NCBI GenBank assembly: GCA_022376515.1
Contig: WTXI01000006.1
Location: 434,001-498,000, forward strand
Reading direction: 5' to 3'
Source: Lactifluus volemus
Lineage: Eukaryota > Basidiomycota > Agaricomycetes > Russulales > Russulaceae
DNA length: 64,000 bases
The notes below the pieces were generated by a model. The model saw nothing but the letters and a program-made list of their open reading frames with translations. It was not told the origin of the DNA and ran no database searches. Of the stretch, positions 51,410 through 62,987 are shown piece after piece (the stretch's first letter is position 1; each line of letters starts with the position of its first letter). The translations under genes and the position numbers were made by a program.

Positions 51410-53393
51410 GATGGTACTAGAACACGTGGCCTTGACGAAAGACTATTTTTGTTACCCCTTTTGGATGACTCGAGGCAACTGAACGACGTGAACGTGAAGG
51501 ATTGACTTGGAGCTGGAGCTGAAGGAGAGGCGGGATAGCAAGCGTAGTAAATCGTTTACGGCCCGGGTACCCGGATTAGTCCTTTGTCCCACGTTGACCT
51601 TCTCTCCTTCTGAAGCCGCGATGAGAAATCTGTCTTACTCTCCTTCGGGCTACCTCTCGGGCTCTCCCGGCACTTAGAGCGATTGTGCTCGGCTGCGGAA
51701 CTCTATCGTCACAGTTCTCTAGATCGCTTGTTCTTGGTGGCGAAATCGTTAAAGGTACGATTACTGTGTGTCATTCGCGCACGGTCTCAACAAACAAAAG
51801 GTTAACGTACTACATTGGGTGGTCCAACTCGGGAGATGTCGCTCAGTTCTGGGGGTATATCACATATGTTTGATTCAGGGCATCTGTATGCCAGTGTGAG
51901 TGGGTTGATCTTCTGTCCTTATAGTGTTTGTAATGCTTATGTGTAGAGAACTGAAGCCGAAAAAATCATTTCAGTCAGACATATGCTTCTAAATCAAAGT
52001 ATTATCGATCCGGGCTATAGCTAGAATATTGGCAAAGGACAAATGGTACGTTAGATGATATGCTTATACCATTGTGGACCGGGTGCCCAGCTCTGTTGGT
52101 CAAGCCCTCATATCCGTTGTCAACACTCATCTAGCCGCATACCAATCACCATCTATGCCCAAAGTGATAACCCATTCGTTCGCCATCACTCAGGAGCTTT
52201 TGTCACGGGAGACTGGAGGGCCCCTTGGAAGAAATTTGCGTTGGTGAGTTAAATCCAGAGGATGTTCTTGTTCTAGACGCTTGTCGAGATATGTTAACTT
52301 TTACATTCGCCCATCCTGTGGTTGTCGCCTGCCATTGTTTGTCGGCCTACGGCTCAGACAACGTGGGTTTGTAAGTCCCATCCAACCAACTTTGGCGACG
52401 AAGACCCCATGGCAAGGGACTTGACAGCAACCGACCGAAGAGCATGTGGGCTCGGGCCTCTCTGTTCCTCTCTCCCGCAGAAGCTACCTGGTTCCATGTC
52501 AATCCCACGTATAACGCCTTGTCCGTGGTGTCTTCTCAGGGAATCTCCCTGAACAACGAATTTGTTGTGTTAGTATTAACTATACTTTTACCATATAATT
52601 CGTTAAAGGGCGCTAAGCGGTGTAAGGAACGCGTGACACTGTTCGCAGTTGCTGCGATCCAAAATAGGAGTACTACTTGTTCATTCTCGTTCCACATCTT
52701 TGTAGGTTTTGAAACGTATAATGTTGCAGAAGGACTTCTGAGTGGTGCGCGTTTGGGACTCGAGCGTCACAGGGTCAGAAAACGGCTAGAAACCATCATT
52801 TACTGTATATGAGGCAGAAGGCCTACTTTATTGACCAAAACATTCGCCCTTCGCCTTTCTGTTTGTTCGGGGTCACACTTTGCATTAAAGAACTCTCTTA
52901 GTGGTTGTGGATAGATCGGATGTGAGTATGTTGGGCCCAAGTGCGGCTGTTGACGTTGACTTTCCGCGCCAGTGAAAGTTTTTAACCGATTTTTATTTTG
53001 ACTCCCAACGCCTGCGACCGCAAGCACCTGGTCTAGCTGCGAATTTAACTTGGGACTCTTTGCAGTGGATGCGACTACGCTCTGAACGTTCAAGGCAATA
53101 TCATTTCCAGAGTCCTTGGTCGTTTCCCAGTTATGTAAGTACAAGTACATCGTTTCCTCCTGACAGAGCTGGCTGTCTAAACGTGCTATTTGTTCTTGCA
53201 CACCATCTCTCATCTTTTCGTACCGTTTTCAGTGCCAAAGCCTTGTTGAAGCATCACTTCCCTGGACAAGCTCGCCTTCGTCCGGCTCCCGGCCGGCATT
53301 TGACACTTCATCACCATTGTGCCCAACTAGCAACAGTTCCTTCTTTGGAGCTTCCCAGAGTCACCGTCATCTCACAACAGTTGTGCTCAAGCT
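51410..53393. other. Long intergenic region
   Basis: About 2 kb between divergent genes. Open frames at 52444-52812 (plus) and 52800-53213 (minus, 137 codons) lack family features and introns of normal type. The right part should carry the promoter and 5' leader of the CTK1-like kinase. I see no tRNA, repeat or mobile element. Confidence 0.35.
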
Positions 53394-56300
53394 ATGAAGT
53401 CAATCGACAATTCCGGCACCCACCGTGCGACTCCCAGCGGAGATGAGGATGATCCGACCCTGCCATTGTTAGTTTCGCGTGTGTCAGAACGGTTCGTCAT
53501 GGGCGAACAGACTCCCAAACACTATACGCGTCCCTACTCTTACTATGACCCTCGGGGAGGTTGGGGTTCCCCTAATTCTAGTTACGATCCCCGAGGGGAG
53601 TCGTCTTTGCAACATCGCCCCGTCAGCGACAGCTGGCATCACCCGGAAGCTCCACATTCAGCTTACGAGCTGCACCACATCCCTCCCGATGACCCATACC
53701 GACGCAGCGTACGAGATGACTACATCCGTGCTGAAGACACCCGTGCAAGTTGGACAGAAGTTCGTTCACCAGAAGACCCACGGTACCCGCCCTCAAGTAG
53801 AGAATGGCCCGAGCGCTACGCTCCTCCTGCCCATTCTACGGTCAATTCTTGGCCTACTCACAACGAAAGAACCCCTGCCAATTTACAACGTCAAGGGAGA
53901 TCGGATTGGCGGCAAGAAACGAAGGGCTGGCATAGGGACGACGGTCGCAGTGAGGGCTGGCGGACAAACGACTCATGGGAGCCGAGGCAAGGTGGTCATA
54001 CAAATCGTCAACATAATGACGGGAAGCGTAGGGATTTTCAAAGCGACCGTTCTCAACGCAATGCAGAAGACCGAACATGGCAGCCTTCTGCCTCGTGGCA
54101 GTCATCGTCGCGGGGCGGTGGGGGCAATCAGGGCCAGCGTAATCAGAGCAACAAGCGCTTCCAAAATCGAGACCGGAATAGCAGAGGTGGTCGGAAAGGT
54201 CGCTATAACCATCAGCAAAAACGAGATTTCAGACCTGACGATAGTCACCTGAACAAGTAAGTGTGGTTCAGTAAATTTCTTGCCCTGTCTTACAGAAGAA
54301 TCTAGCTGGACAAAGCGCGAGGGCTCCGGTAGAGCCTTAAAAAAAGAATTGGGCAAAGAAAGGCAGCCCCAGCCCTCACATTCACGCTCACGTTCCCCTG
54401 GAGATTCCTATCGCTCTGATCCTTCAGATCGTAGTCGTTCACCATCGCAATCACTCTCTCCCCAGCGGCGGCAAAGAGATTCCAGCGTTACGAATAATAG
54501 GAGCCAGACATCATCCCCTCGCAGGGACGATCGCCACAAGCGGCGATATTCTCCATCCCATTCTCGTTCTCCAGGACAACCTTCGCCCCCTCTTCGACCT
54601 TTGTCACCAACTGACTCACCCGCCCGTAAAGGAAAGTCTCCTTCGCGGGGTGAAGAAGAGCGACACGGCCGGGGGCAAAAACGAGGTTATTCCCCGGCAT
54701 CCCGGTCAAACTCAAGCAGGAGTAGAAGTCGCAGTCGCAGTTTAAGTCTGAGTCCTGCAGATCGACCGCGGGCAGTGCATCGGCTTCCAGTCGCTACTTC
54801 GATTCAAGACATCAACATACCTCCCCCCCCTTCCCGAACGGCTCAACGCATCCAAAGTCAAAGCAAGCCTTTGCAAAGAGACAACGGTTGGCCCAAACAA
54901 GAAAGGGGCAGAGCTAACGGACATTCTCGAAGGCCACAGCGCAAAGCGCAAGATCACGTTGCAGAAGCAATGCCGCCTCCCGCCCTTCCGCACGCACCAT
55001 ACCAAGGCCACAACGAGACCGCTCGCACCTCGGAATACCTGCCTGTGGAAGGACCTTCTCCCGTAACCCGTCCTCCTCGAGACGATCTCTTGGTTCCAGC
55101 TGCTCATGTCTCCCGCCATGAGCGCACCCCGCCATCAACACACCCTCCTATCGATGACATACAACCCAACCGACCTCCACATCAGTCACCCGAGGTTTCA
55201 CATCCCATCCCTACAAGTATGTCGTCCTTCAAAATTGGGGGTTTCAAGCCCATTGGGCAAGCCAGCTCAGCTGTCAGACGATTCTTTCCTGGTGACGATG
55301 ATGAACGGGAGGATGTTGAGAAGCGTCAGACTTCGCCTCTGCTTATCCCAGCCTCACATTACCGTCCCCCGGTACCTGCCCCGCTTGTTCAGAACGGGAA
55401 GGCGCCCTTTAGCTCGAGCGAATCCTTTCATCGATCCCACTATGATCCGGCACCTCGATCTCCTTACTCAGTCCCAGGTCGGCCATTAGGCAACAGCCCT
55501 GTTCATCCAGCTTCTTACCCTGGACACGATGAAAACTTTTACGAAAGGCCCGCATAGATGGCTATGCTCACTATTATGAACACGACCAAGGCCGACATCG
55601 TGATCAGCGCGAGACTGCCTACTACCACGACGAGCAGCACTTTCCGAGGCATAATGGACACGAATATCCGCCCCATGACCAAGATGACGCTAGGGCACAC
55701 GATCATGATTTCTCTCACTCTCGCGACCCAGAGCTGACAAGACCGAATACTCCTAGCAAGTCTTCTCGTGATGAGCTATATTCCATTGTCAGCCAGGTCG
55801 GCGAGGGTACATTTGGCAAAGTTTACAAAGCCCGTAATACAGTCAGCGGACTCTATGTGGCGCTGAAGCGTATCCGTATGGAATCGGAACGCGATGGATT
55901 CCCTGTGACCGCCATGCGAGAAATCAAGCTTCTTCAATCTCTGCGTCACGACAACATAGTGCGATTGTATGAGATGATGGTCTCGAATGGTACATTCCCC
56001 CTCGCACCCCATTTCCGGCTAAACAACTCTTATGTTGACTTCATTATTGCAGGTTCTGTATACATGGTCTTCGAATACATGGACCATGACCTCACCGGCA
56101 TTCTTTCCCAATCCCAATTTACCTTCACTGATGCCCATTTGAAGTCATTGTGTATGCAAATGCTTGCAGGGCTGGCATATCTCCATCACAAGGGTATCAT
56201 ACACCGAGACATCAAGGGCTCCAATATTCTGGTCAACAATCGTGGCGAACTGAAACTTGCAGATTTCGGTCTTGCGCGGTTCTATCACAAGCGTCGGCGA

Positions 56301-56933
56301 AGTGATTATACCAACCGAGTGATTACATTGTGGTATCGCCCCCCTGAATTGCTGTTTGGAACTACCGTGTATGGGCCAGAAGTTGACATGTGGAGTGCAG
56401 GGTATTGGATTCATTTCATTAAGTGTTGATGCCTTGCCTTACCTTTTTGCAGATGCATAATGCTTGAGTTGTTCACGAAGAGACCGATATTTCAAGGCAA
56501 CGATGAGATACATCAGCTGGAATTTATTTTCAAGATCCTTGGTACCCCCACTCCGGAACGATGGCCGGGTGTGACCAACCTCCCATGGTACGAGCTCGTG
56601 AGACCCAAGGAAGCCATACCGAATCACTTCCGTGATTTATTCCGCAAGTAAGCTAGTGCCTCCGATTATGCAGTATCATGAAGCTCATTTATGAAAACCA
56701 CAAGGTGGTTGTCACCCGCTGGCTTAGATTTAGCGGAGGAGCTCCTGGCATTCGACCCTCTTCATCGGGTTACTGCAGTCCGAGCTCTGGAGGCAGCCTA
56801 CTTTGAGGCCGAAGAGCCTCCCCCGGCAATGCCAACCGGACTATCATCGCTGGAAGGCGAGTGGCATGAGCTAGAGACGAAACGCGAGCGCGCGAAGAAA
56901 CGGAGAAAGGTAGAAGGAGGCGCAGCGCAGTGA
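53394..56933 (+). CDS. CTK1: CTK1/CDK12-like cyclin-dependent kinase with RS-rich N-terminus
   Basis: Five exons: 53394-54256, 54306-55989, 56053-56401, 56453-56647 and 56705-56933, about 1106 residues. The first ~775 residues are disordered: an Arg/Asp/Gly-rich part, then an RS region ([29 protein letters not shown]). The kinase domain then shows [33 protein letters not shown] (PSTAIRE-type helix), [33 protein letters not shown] and [10 protein letters not shown]. It matches CTK1/CDK12, which phosphorylates Ser2 of the RNA polymerase II tail with cyclin K/Ctk2 during elongation. One base is lost at AAA near 55542 (between NFYE and [14 protein letters not shown]); correcting it closes all phases. 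ATG 53499 (MGEQTPKHY) is an alternative start. Confidence 0.9.
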
Positions 56934-57041
56934 GTCAGTGACGACTTGCTCTTTTCCATGCACATGTAGCATATACAAGCATCGTACTCATCCTAATTTG
57001 CATTCTCTATCACGTACATACTGACTTACTTCTCGGAGAGG

Positions 57042-58606
57042 TCAGCCTTTAACAGCAGTCGAGCGTATCAGTCCATTCTCAACTAAGTTTTGTACAAGCG
57101 TTTCAACCTCCAGCCAACGTTAATGTTAATCAATGAAAACACTGTCTGAAAGAGTGCGACTTACATGCGCAGCGGTCATTCGAATCTGCTTATCCCACCG
57201 CTTTGTGAATAATGATCCAGTGTCTTCCGTTTCTTGGTTGACGTCGCCTAACCCACCGGCCTTTCCTTGTGCATTATCCTCTTCTCGAGCTGCTTCAAAC
57301 CAGATTAATTTGTCCACCTGGTCGATGTGTCCCTTAAGGCGACCCTGTTCGATCATCTTGCGCGCCATGGTCTCCGCGGCTCCAGGGGTGAGATCTAACA
57401 GTGCGCCGAGACCACTAAACGTAATGTTATTGTATATTCGGGAGCTCGCAAGAACATTGTGCTCCATAACCGCACGATCGAGGACGGTTGTAGGCCCTGT
57501 CCGCGTGCTGGCGCCTTCGACAAAGTCGCCATCTTCGAGCGTCGACGACAGCCAGTCATTTGTGGAGAGCGAAATCTTCGCTAACTGGTGGGGTTTGAGC
57601 GTCTTCTCAAACTCCTTAATCTCTACTGGGCGCAGTATGTGATCAAGGAACATTTAGTAAGGACGCTGTAGGTGGGGAGCTCGGCAGTGCGCTCATCGCG
57701 ACAGAGGGATGATAAGATTCTGGAGCGGTTTGGACCAGCCGGTGCGAGTACTGCGCAGGTGACCGCAGCCGACCTGCAGGGTGACGATGTAAGCGCGATG
57801 CAAAGGAAAACGTAAGCTGCGTGAGCACGTACAGCATGAATCTCCTTTCATCCTCATCGATCTCGCCGAAAAAACTCAATTCATGATATCGACTCGCAGC
57901 TTCCAAGAATTTCCTTGCATAGTCACTGATGCGGGCATGACATAGCTTATAGCACAATAAGAGTTCGCGGTCGCTGGTTGAATGGATGAGAGAGGTAGCG
58001 CGGTTATGTAAGGTTTCTGCCTGTACGGAGTCTTCCTCCTCAAGGAGTAGACGAACGATGCGAACGTAAACTCGAAGTTTCTCTTCGTCGGATCTACGTG
58101 TAGCGCAAGGCCGATGTCAGAAATCAGGGGTCAGCGTGATTGGGACAGTTAGCCGCACCGTTGACTGGCTTCAAGATTGATACCCCTCAAAACACGGGCA
58201 GCACTAGACCAGTCCTCATCCTTCTCTAGGATATCTGCGAGTTCGAATTTGAGGAGGTTCACCTGATGTATATTAGTAGTCGGGCACGATGTCGGATGGG
58301 TACTGGACTTACCTGTTCTTCGTAACTGGTGGTTCGCAATTGCACAATAGAGAGTACATCTTCCACGATCGCTTTGCGCAGCTCTGAATTTGGGATGGTT
58401 GCCGATGTGAGACCTTTGACGAGCTCAGACAAAACTTGCCTGCCGGCAATGATGCCGGCGTCTTGGTTTATGAGATGGTCAACGAGAGCATGAATGTCGT
58501 GGGCGAGATTTTCCTGCTGTGTGAAGATACTATGCAAGAGAGACAAATATGCTGCGGCTTTATCTTTCTGATTGTGAGTAGACAGTTGGGCGAGATTTTG
58601 GTCCAT
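57042..58606 (-). CDS. CSN4: COP9 signalosome subunit 4
   Basis: Five exons: 58313-58606, 58159-58262, 57833-58093, 57165-57773 and 57042-57107, about 444 residues. Signatures: a helical N-terminus (QKDKAAAYLSLLHSIFTQQ), VNLLKFELADILEKDEDWSS, AARVLRGINLEASQR, the PCI winged helix (EFEKTLKPHQLAKISL, FDRAVMEHN-type VLDRAVMEHNVLASSRIYNN and SGLGALLDLTPGAAE), and the end TLVQNLVENGLIRS. CSN4 is a scaffold of the COP9 signalosome, which removes NEDD8 from cullins. One base is lost at TTT 57653-57655 between PTYSVLTK and MFLDHILRP; adding one base closes the frame. The start follows the family (MDQNLAQLS); an ATG at 58663 would add 19 unlike residues. Confidence 0.9.
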
Positions 58607-58990
58607 GGTTGCAACAACTGCCAACGGTCCGTCAGAACTCCTGGCGGTGCGTCCTTGCCGCAACTCAAGTCACCGTTTGCTTCCGTCGCAGTTGTGCAGA
58701 CTCACAACACAAACTGAGAGAACGCTGGTCTGCTCTCTTGCATACGATCCTGTACTTTAATTATTTTTTGCGAGGCTGTGCTATGTATGCACTGTACCTG
58801 ACAACCATCGAGATCAATCATTCATCATTTCTGTAAGTTCCCATCGCAAGTCCGTCTAACCCGGATTTCTTTGTCTCCAACGCTCTTACTCTTATTCTTG
58901 TCAATCCTCTTGGTGCCGGACACTAGCAGATAATCCACCTTCAAAAGTCCTACTAGGCATCCACAATATTCTATCGCCGTTCCACCTCCA
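58607..58990. promoter_or_regulatory. Intergenic, divergent promoter region
   Basis: 384 bp between the CSN4 and repeat-protein starts, with pyrimidine-rich segments near 58870-58900. No coding features. Confidence 0.35.
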
Positions 58991-61900
58991 ATGGACATTT
59001 ACCGGTCCCGTCAACTGCCGACTCCTCCCGAGCCTGATACGGATTACCTGATGGGCGGTCACCACAACACTGACCTGAATGCATCTGGTGTGCATTCTGT
59101 GGATTGGGACATGAACGTGAACCCTCACTCGTCAACGGGCTCACCGTTGAGGCGCGTATCCACGCTTGCGTATCACAATTCACCTCTACGTGACCCGCGT
59201 GAGAGGGCTGGTATACGACACCGTTGGCTCGTCGTCGTCATACCCCCAGCCTCGCTTGTCCAAGAACACGGCCCTCTTGGCCACACTTTGGCTTCAGGTC
59301 CATCCCAACGTCTTTCCCAGGGCATTCTGATGCCACTTTTACCAACGGTGAATTTGAACCTCTTTCTCACCTACATTTCGCTTAATTTTTTTATCTCCGC
59401 CTAGATGTACGGCCAAATTACCGCCATCGCCCGTGAATTCAATTTTCCCAGTGCTGTCGGCCTCTGCCTTTACCTGAACATTGCTGAGCAAGGTTTTTCC
59501 TCGTCACCCCGCATCTCAGATGAGATCTGGCCAGCGCTTTGGAGTCACCTCTTTGAAGCGCGATCTCCAGGGTCTGTCCAACAAACACCGATAGGCGGAC
59601 GCATCGAGTTCGATATTGATCGACGGAAGGCACGCTGGCTTGATTCATGGCTCACCTCCGATCGTAGACATGCGGTAGATGTCCCGGTATCGGTGCCGCC
59701 ATCTCTCTCGCACTGGCGCGGAGATAGCAAGAATTCCTTCGTTGACGAACGTGCAGACGAACGCTCGGATATCATGCCAGCGATACAGAGTGGAGTACGG
59801 AGTCGCCATATCCCCAAAAAACTCTCGCTTGTGGACAAACTCGAGACGTTCTCCGTCACATCTACCATGGCAAACGCAGTCGCGGGAGTGGTACTGTTCA
59901 TGACCTGTCGACCGCGTTGGCAACGGTTCTGCAAGAGAATGAACCGGGAACAGCTAAGGTTGATCTAGAAAAGCGTGTCCAGTCGTGGAGGGCGAGTTCA
60001 TCCGTTGCACCTACACCAATGGCAACGACAGGCCAGCATAGCCTTGAAAATGTGAACACCTCAACACCGTTCAGCTCAACGACCTCGATCTTTTGGCTGA
60101 CGCAGATGGTGTGGAGAACTTGATCTCGATGGGTTTGCGTGGTCTATCTCTTCAATGGGTCCCCCTGACTACGACCCACTTGCGTCAGCCACCTCGACTT
60201 TTCATGTCCCATCTGTACATCTCGACCGTCGCCTGGAAGGGTCTGTTCTACTCAGCCCGTCGACAGCCACGTCCTGGGGTCCCGACACGTCTGACTACTC
60301 ACCAATGTTGTCTCCATTTCGCCTTCCATCACCAGATATCGGCCAACGCGTAGTAGAGGATTCCCCACCCACACCATCTACAGTTACGTCGTGGGGACCT
60401 GAAGAACTGTTGTACTCTCCAGAGTCCGTGGTATTTCGCCTTCCTTCTCCTGATCTCGGAATGCGTGTATTGGATGACTCACCGTGTACACCATCTACGA
60501 CTACCTCAAGGGACTTCCCAACCGCAAACGGCGATAGGAGTGGAGCACCAGACTTACACGCACTTCATTCGAATCATGTCTTCCCATATTTCGTGGCCGA
60601 ACATTCCTCAGCATGGCCAATGACCTGGCCGTTCGAGTCACAAACGGGAGCCAATTTGCGTTCCTCGCAGCACCCAAACCAGGACCCTACGACTGAGACA
60701 TGTAAGTACAGCGGATTGTCTCCTGTTTGTTATTCACAACACAAGCTATAGATGATATAAGTGGGACAACTAATATGCCTGCACTTCACTTGAGCCACGT
60801 TTTCCCGTATTTCGTACCCGAAATGTGCCCGGCATGGACATTGAACTGGCCGTTCCATCGGCTACAGGCTTCATCCAACTCACTGCCGTCACGATTTACT
60901 GAAGGGAACCTGATGGTCGAGACGTGTAAGTACAATCAGTGTCTGTTAGTTGTTACCCACTAAACATGCACAGATGACGCACCGTATCGTCCCGTCGAGA
61001 TCGCCTCAGAACATATTGACTCCTCAGGGGAATCAGCAACGCCCAATAGGGTTAGCCCTACGGTTACCTCTCCGAGTCTCATACATCACGACTACGTATG
61101 CGACACTCAGTCCTCAATGTTGCCTCGATTCATCTAGGAACTAGTTACCCTAACTTGAGGATCTGTGAGCTCCATGTGTCTGACACTTTACGCACGTCTC
61201 AAACCTATCAACAGATCCTCCGGTCTATCCTTTCTTATCCATATATCCTCCACCTCCTGTAGATTTGGATATAGGGCAGGAGCCACCCCTCGTACCCAAA
61301 TCCTCTAGCTACTCGGGTTTGGGCTCTCAATATCCCTATTTCGATTTGTGTAGGTGTTCTCTTTGCAGGCGAGGAAATCCTAGTATTGAACCTTTTTTTG
61401 GCAGACCCTGCGGGCTATCCCACTAACCTTATGTACATTTATCCTCCAGTAGCGCCGCCCAGCCCAGCTTCTTTGCTGTCAGTTCGCCTACCATCAGTCT
61501 ATCCGTGATTGAACTATGTACGTTTCTGTGGTCCCATAGATGCCCATTGCTGATCTTCCCATATATAGATTCACCGCAATATCCATTTGTTACTCCTTAC
61601 CCTCCTTGCTTGATCCCTCCCTTCGGTGAAATGTACCAAGCTGTAGATAGTGGTGAGCCCGCACTTAAACATTCTGGGATTCTGAGCTCAAAATAGTCTC
61701 GCTTTTCCGACAGATGTACCTTCCAATGGCCGTCAAGTTCAATCGGTCAACTTAAAAGGGGGTGAGCATGACACCTGTCCTTTCCCACGGATTTTTACCG
61801 AATTATCATTAGACCGTCCCTCATATCCTGCATTTGACATCTACCCGGCTCTCACGGACATCGACTCCATATATTCTAATCTTCCCGAAGCGGATAGCGT

Positions 61901-62987
61901 TAGCGTCCACCTTCCCGAAGTATACCCGAGAATTACACCCTGTCAGAGTTACAATCAAATATTATATGGACAAGCTGATTCTGATTTTATGACAGATCCT
62001 ACGGTGTACCCTGAATTTGACCTGTACCCTCCTGTTATCGTACGGACAGATGACGTGACAAAAACAGCCCTTACCTACCATTATCCATGCATCAAAATAT
62101 GTGCGTCCTAACGAGGCTTCGAAGTCGTTGCGCTAAGCTGATGTTTGTAGATCCTGTTATCTATCCATATTTCGAGATTTATCCTGGCCACATCTGGGAC
62201 GGAGAGAACGGCACTGCAACCAGCGAGGATACTTCACAACCATCACTCCTTCCCCAATCTGACGCGTGTAAGCCCTGCCTCTTGCTGCTGCCCTTCTGTT
62301 TTCACATCTCGCAAACCCGGAAGTATATCCATACTTCGATATTTACAACACAGGCTCACCAAAGGAAGGTGATAAACCTACGCCTCTTTCTGTCGAGGTG
62401 TCCGTTCAGTACCCTAGGTTCAACCTATGTGAGTCCTTGCACCACGTCCTATGATGCTGTAACATGACGATCGACCTGTAGACCCGCCGATTTACCCTTA
62501 CTTCGAGATCTTCCCTAGTGTCACGCTGGATGGGACAGAAAACCGACTCTCGATGCTGGCGAGCAACGAGACACCTGGTTCAAGGAACGAGGCCACCGAG
62601 GAAGACGCCGTTTTGACCCACACCCCCATCCGTAGGAAGGTAAAAAAACCCACAACGAGCTGCATGAAGAAGTGTTCGGGGCGGGTGTTCCCGTGAAGGG
62701 GTTGGTTGAGCAATTTATTGGCCAACCTCTGGGAGGATACCAGGGCCGAAGTCGGGCCCGCCTGGAACAATTAGGGAGGATTTTGCACCCAAAAAAACAA
62801 CGTCATCCTCTAGTCCTCTTCCTCCAGTCCTCCGGTCCCAGCTTTGAACCAGGCGTCGCCTCGCATAACCTTCCCCAGCAGGACCCCCGAGCTGACGCAC
62901 CCAGAAGTGTCACATGATCCACGGACAGATCAGCTCATCTCTGGGTTAAACTCACGTACATCTGCAACCGATGACGGTGGTCGATGA
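58991..62987 (+). CDS. Basidiomycete-type repeat protein with phase-1 exon array
   Basis: I do not recognise this family. Exon 1 (58991-59347) ends in VVVIPPASLVQEHGPLGHTL and SQRLSQGILMPLLPT; exon 2 (59405-60701) continues MYGQITAIAREFNFPSAVG, a conserved-looking globular start, then becomes Ser/Pro-rich. Nine further exons follow: 60752-60925, 60974-61164, 61215-61349, 61405-61517, 61569-61652, 61714-62100, 62151-62267, 62324-62428 and 62482 onward. Almost all begin in the middle of a Tyr codon and encode YPxxYPxFxxYP-like units. The C-terminus has THNELHEEVFGAGVPVKG. Frame slips occur near 59872, 60055, 60152, 61129, 61504 and 62642-62651; the 3' end (62917 or 62987) is uncertain. No signal peptide or membrane segment is seen. 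Likely a structural or scaffold protein, but function is unknown. Confidence 0.6.
60254..60508 (+). repeat. Tandem ~38-residue Ser/Pro repeat in the repeat protein
   Basis: Two full copies and one partial copy of a unit containing SPSTxTSWGP, YSPxxxxFRLPSPD, G-x-R-V and ED/DD. The copies differ at many positions, so the duplication is old. Confidence 0.75.
60752..62550 (+). repeat. Array of phase-1 mini-exons encoding YP-rich units
   Basis: Units in order include YPPVYPFLSIYPPPP, YPYFDL, YPAGYPTNLMYIYPP, YPFVTPYPP, YPAFDIYPAL, YPEFDLYPPV, YPVIYPYFEIYPGH, YPYFDIYNTG, YPRFNL and YPPIYPYFEIFPS. Introns of about 50 nt lie between most of them, nearly always after the first base of a Tyr codon. 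Confidence 0.8.

Noticed and set aside
52800..53213. Minus-strand open frame of 137 codons upstream of CTK1
   Set aside because: No recognisable domain; it sits in the probable promoter and leader of the kinase gene.
62268..62323. Lost acceptor in the repeat gene (CGCAAACCC where CAG was expected)
   Set aside because: An acceptor at GGAAG 62323 keeps the phase and still starts the exon with the YPYFDIY unit.
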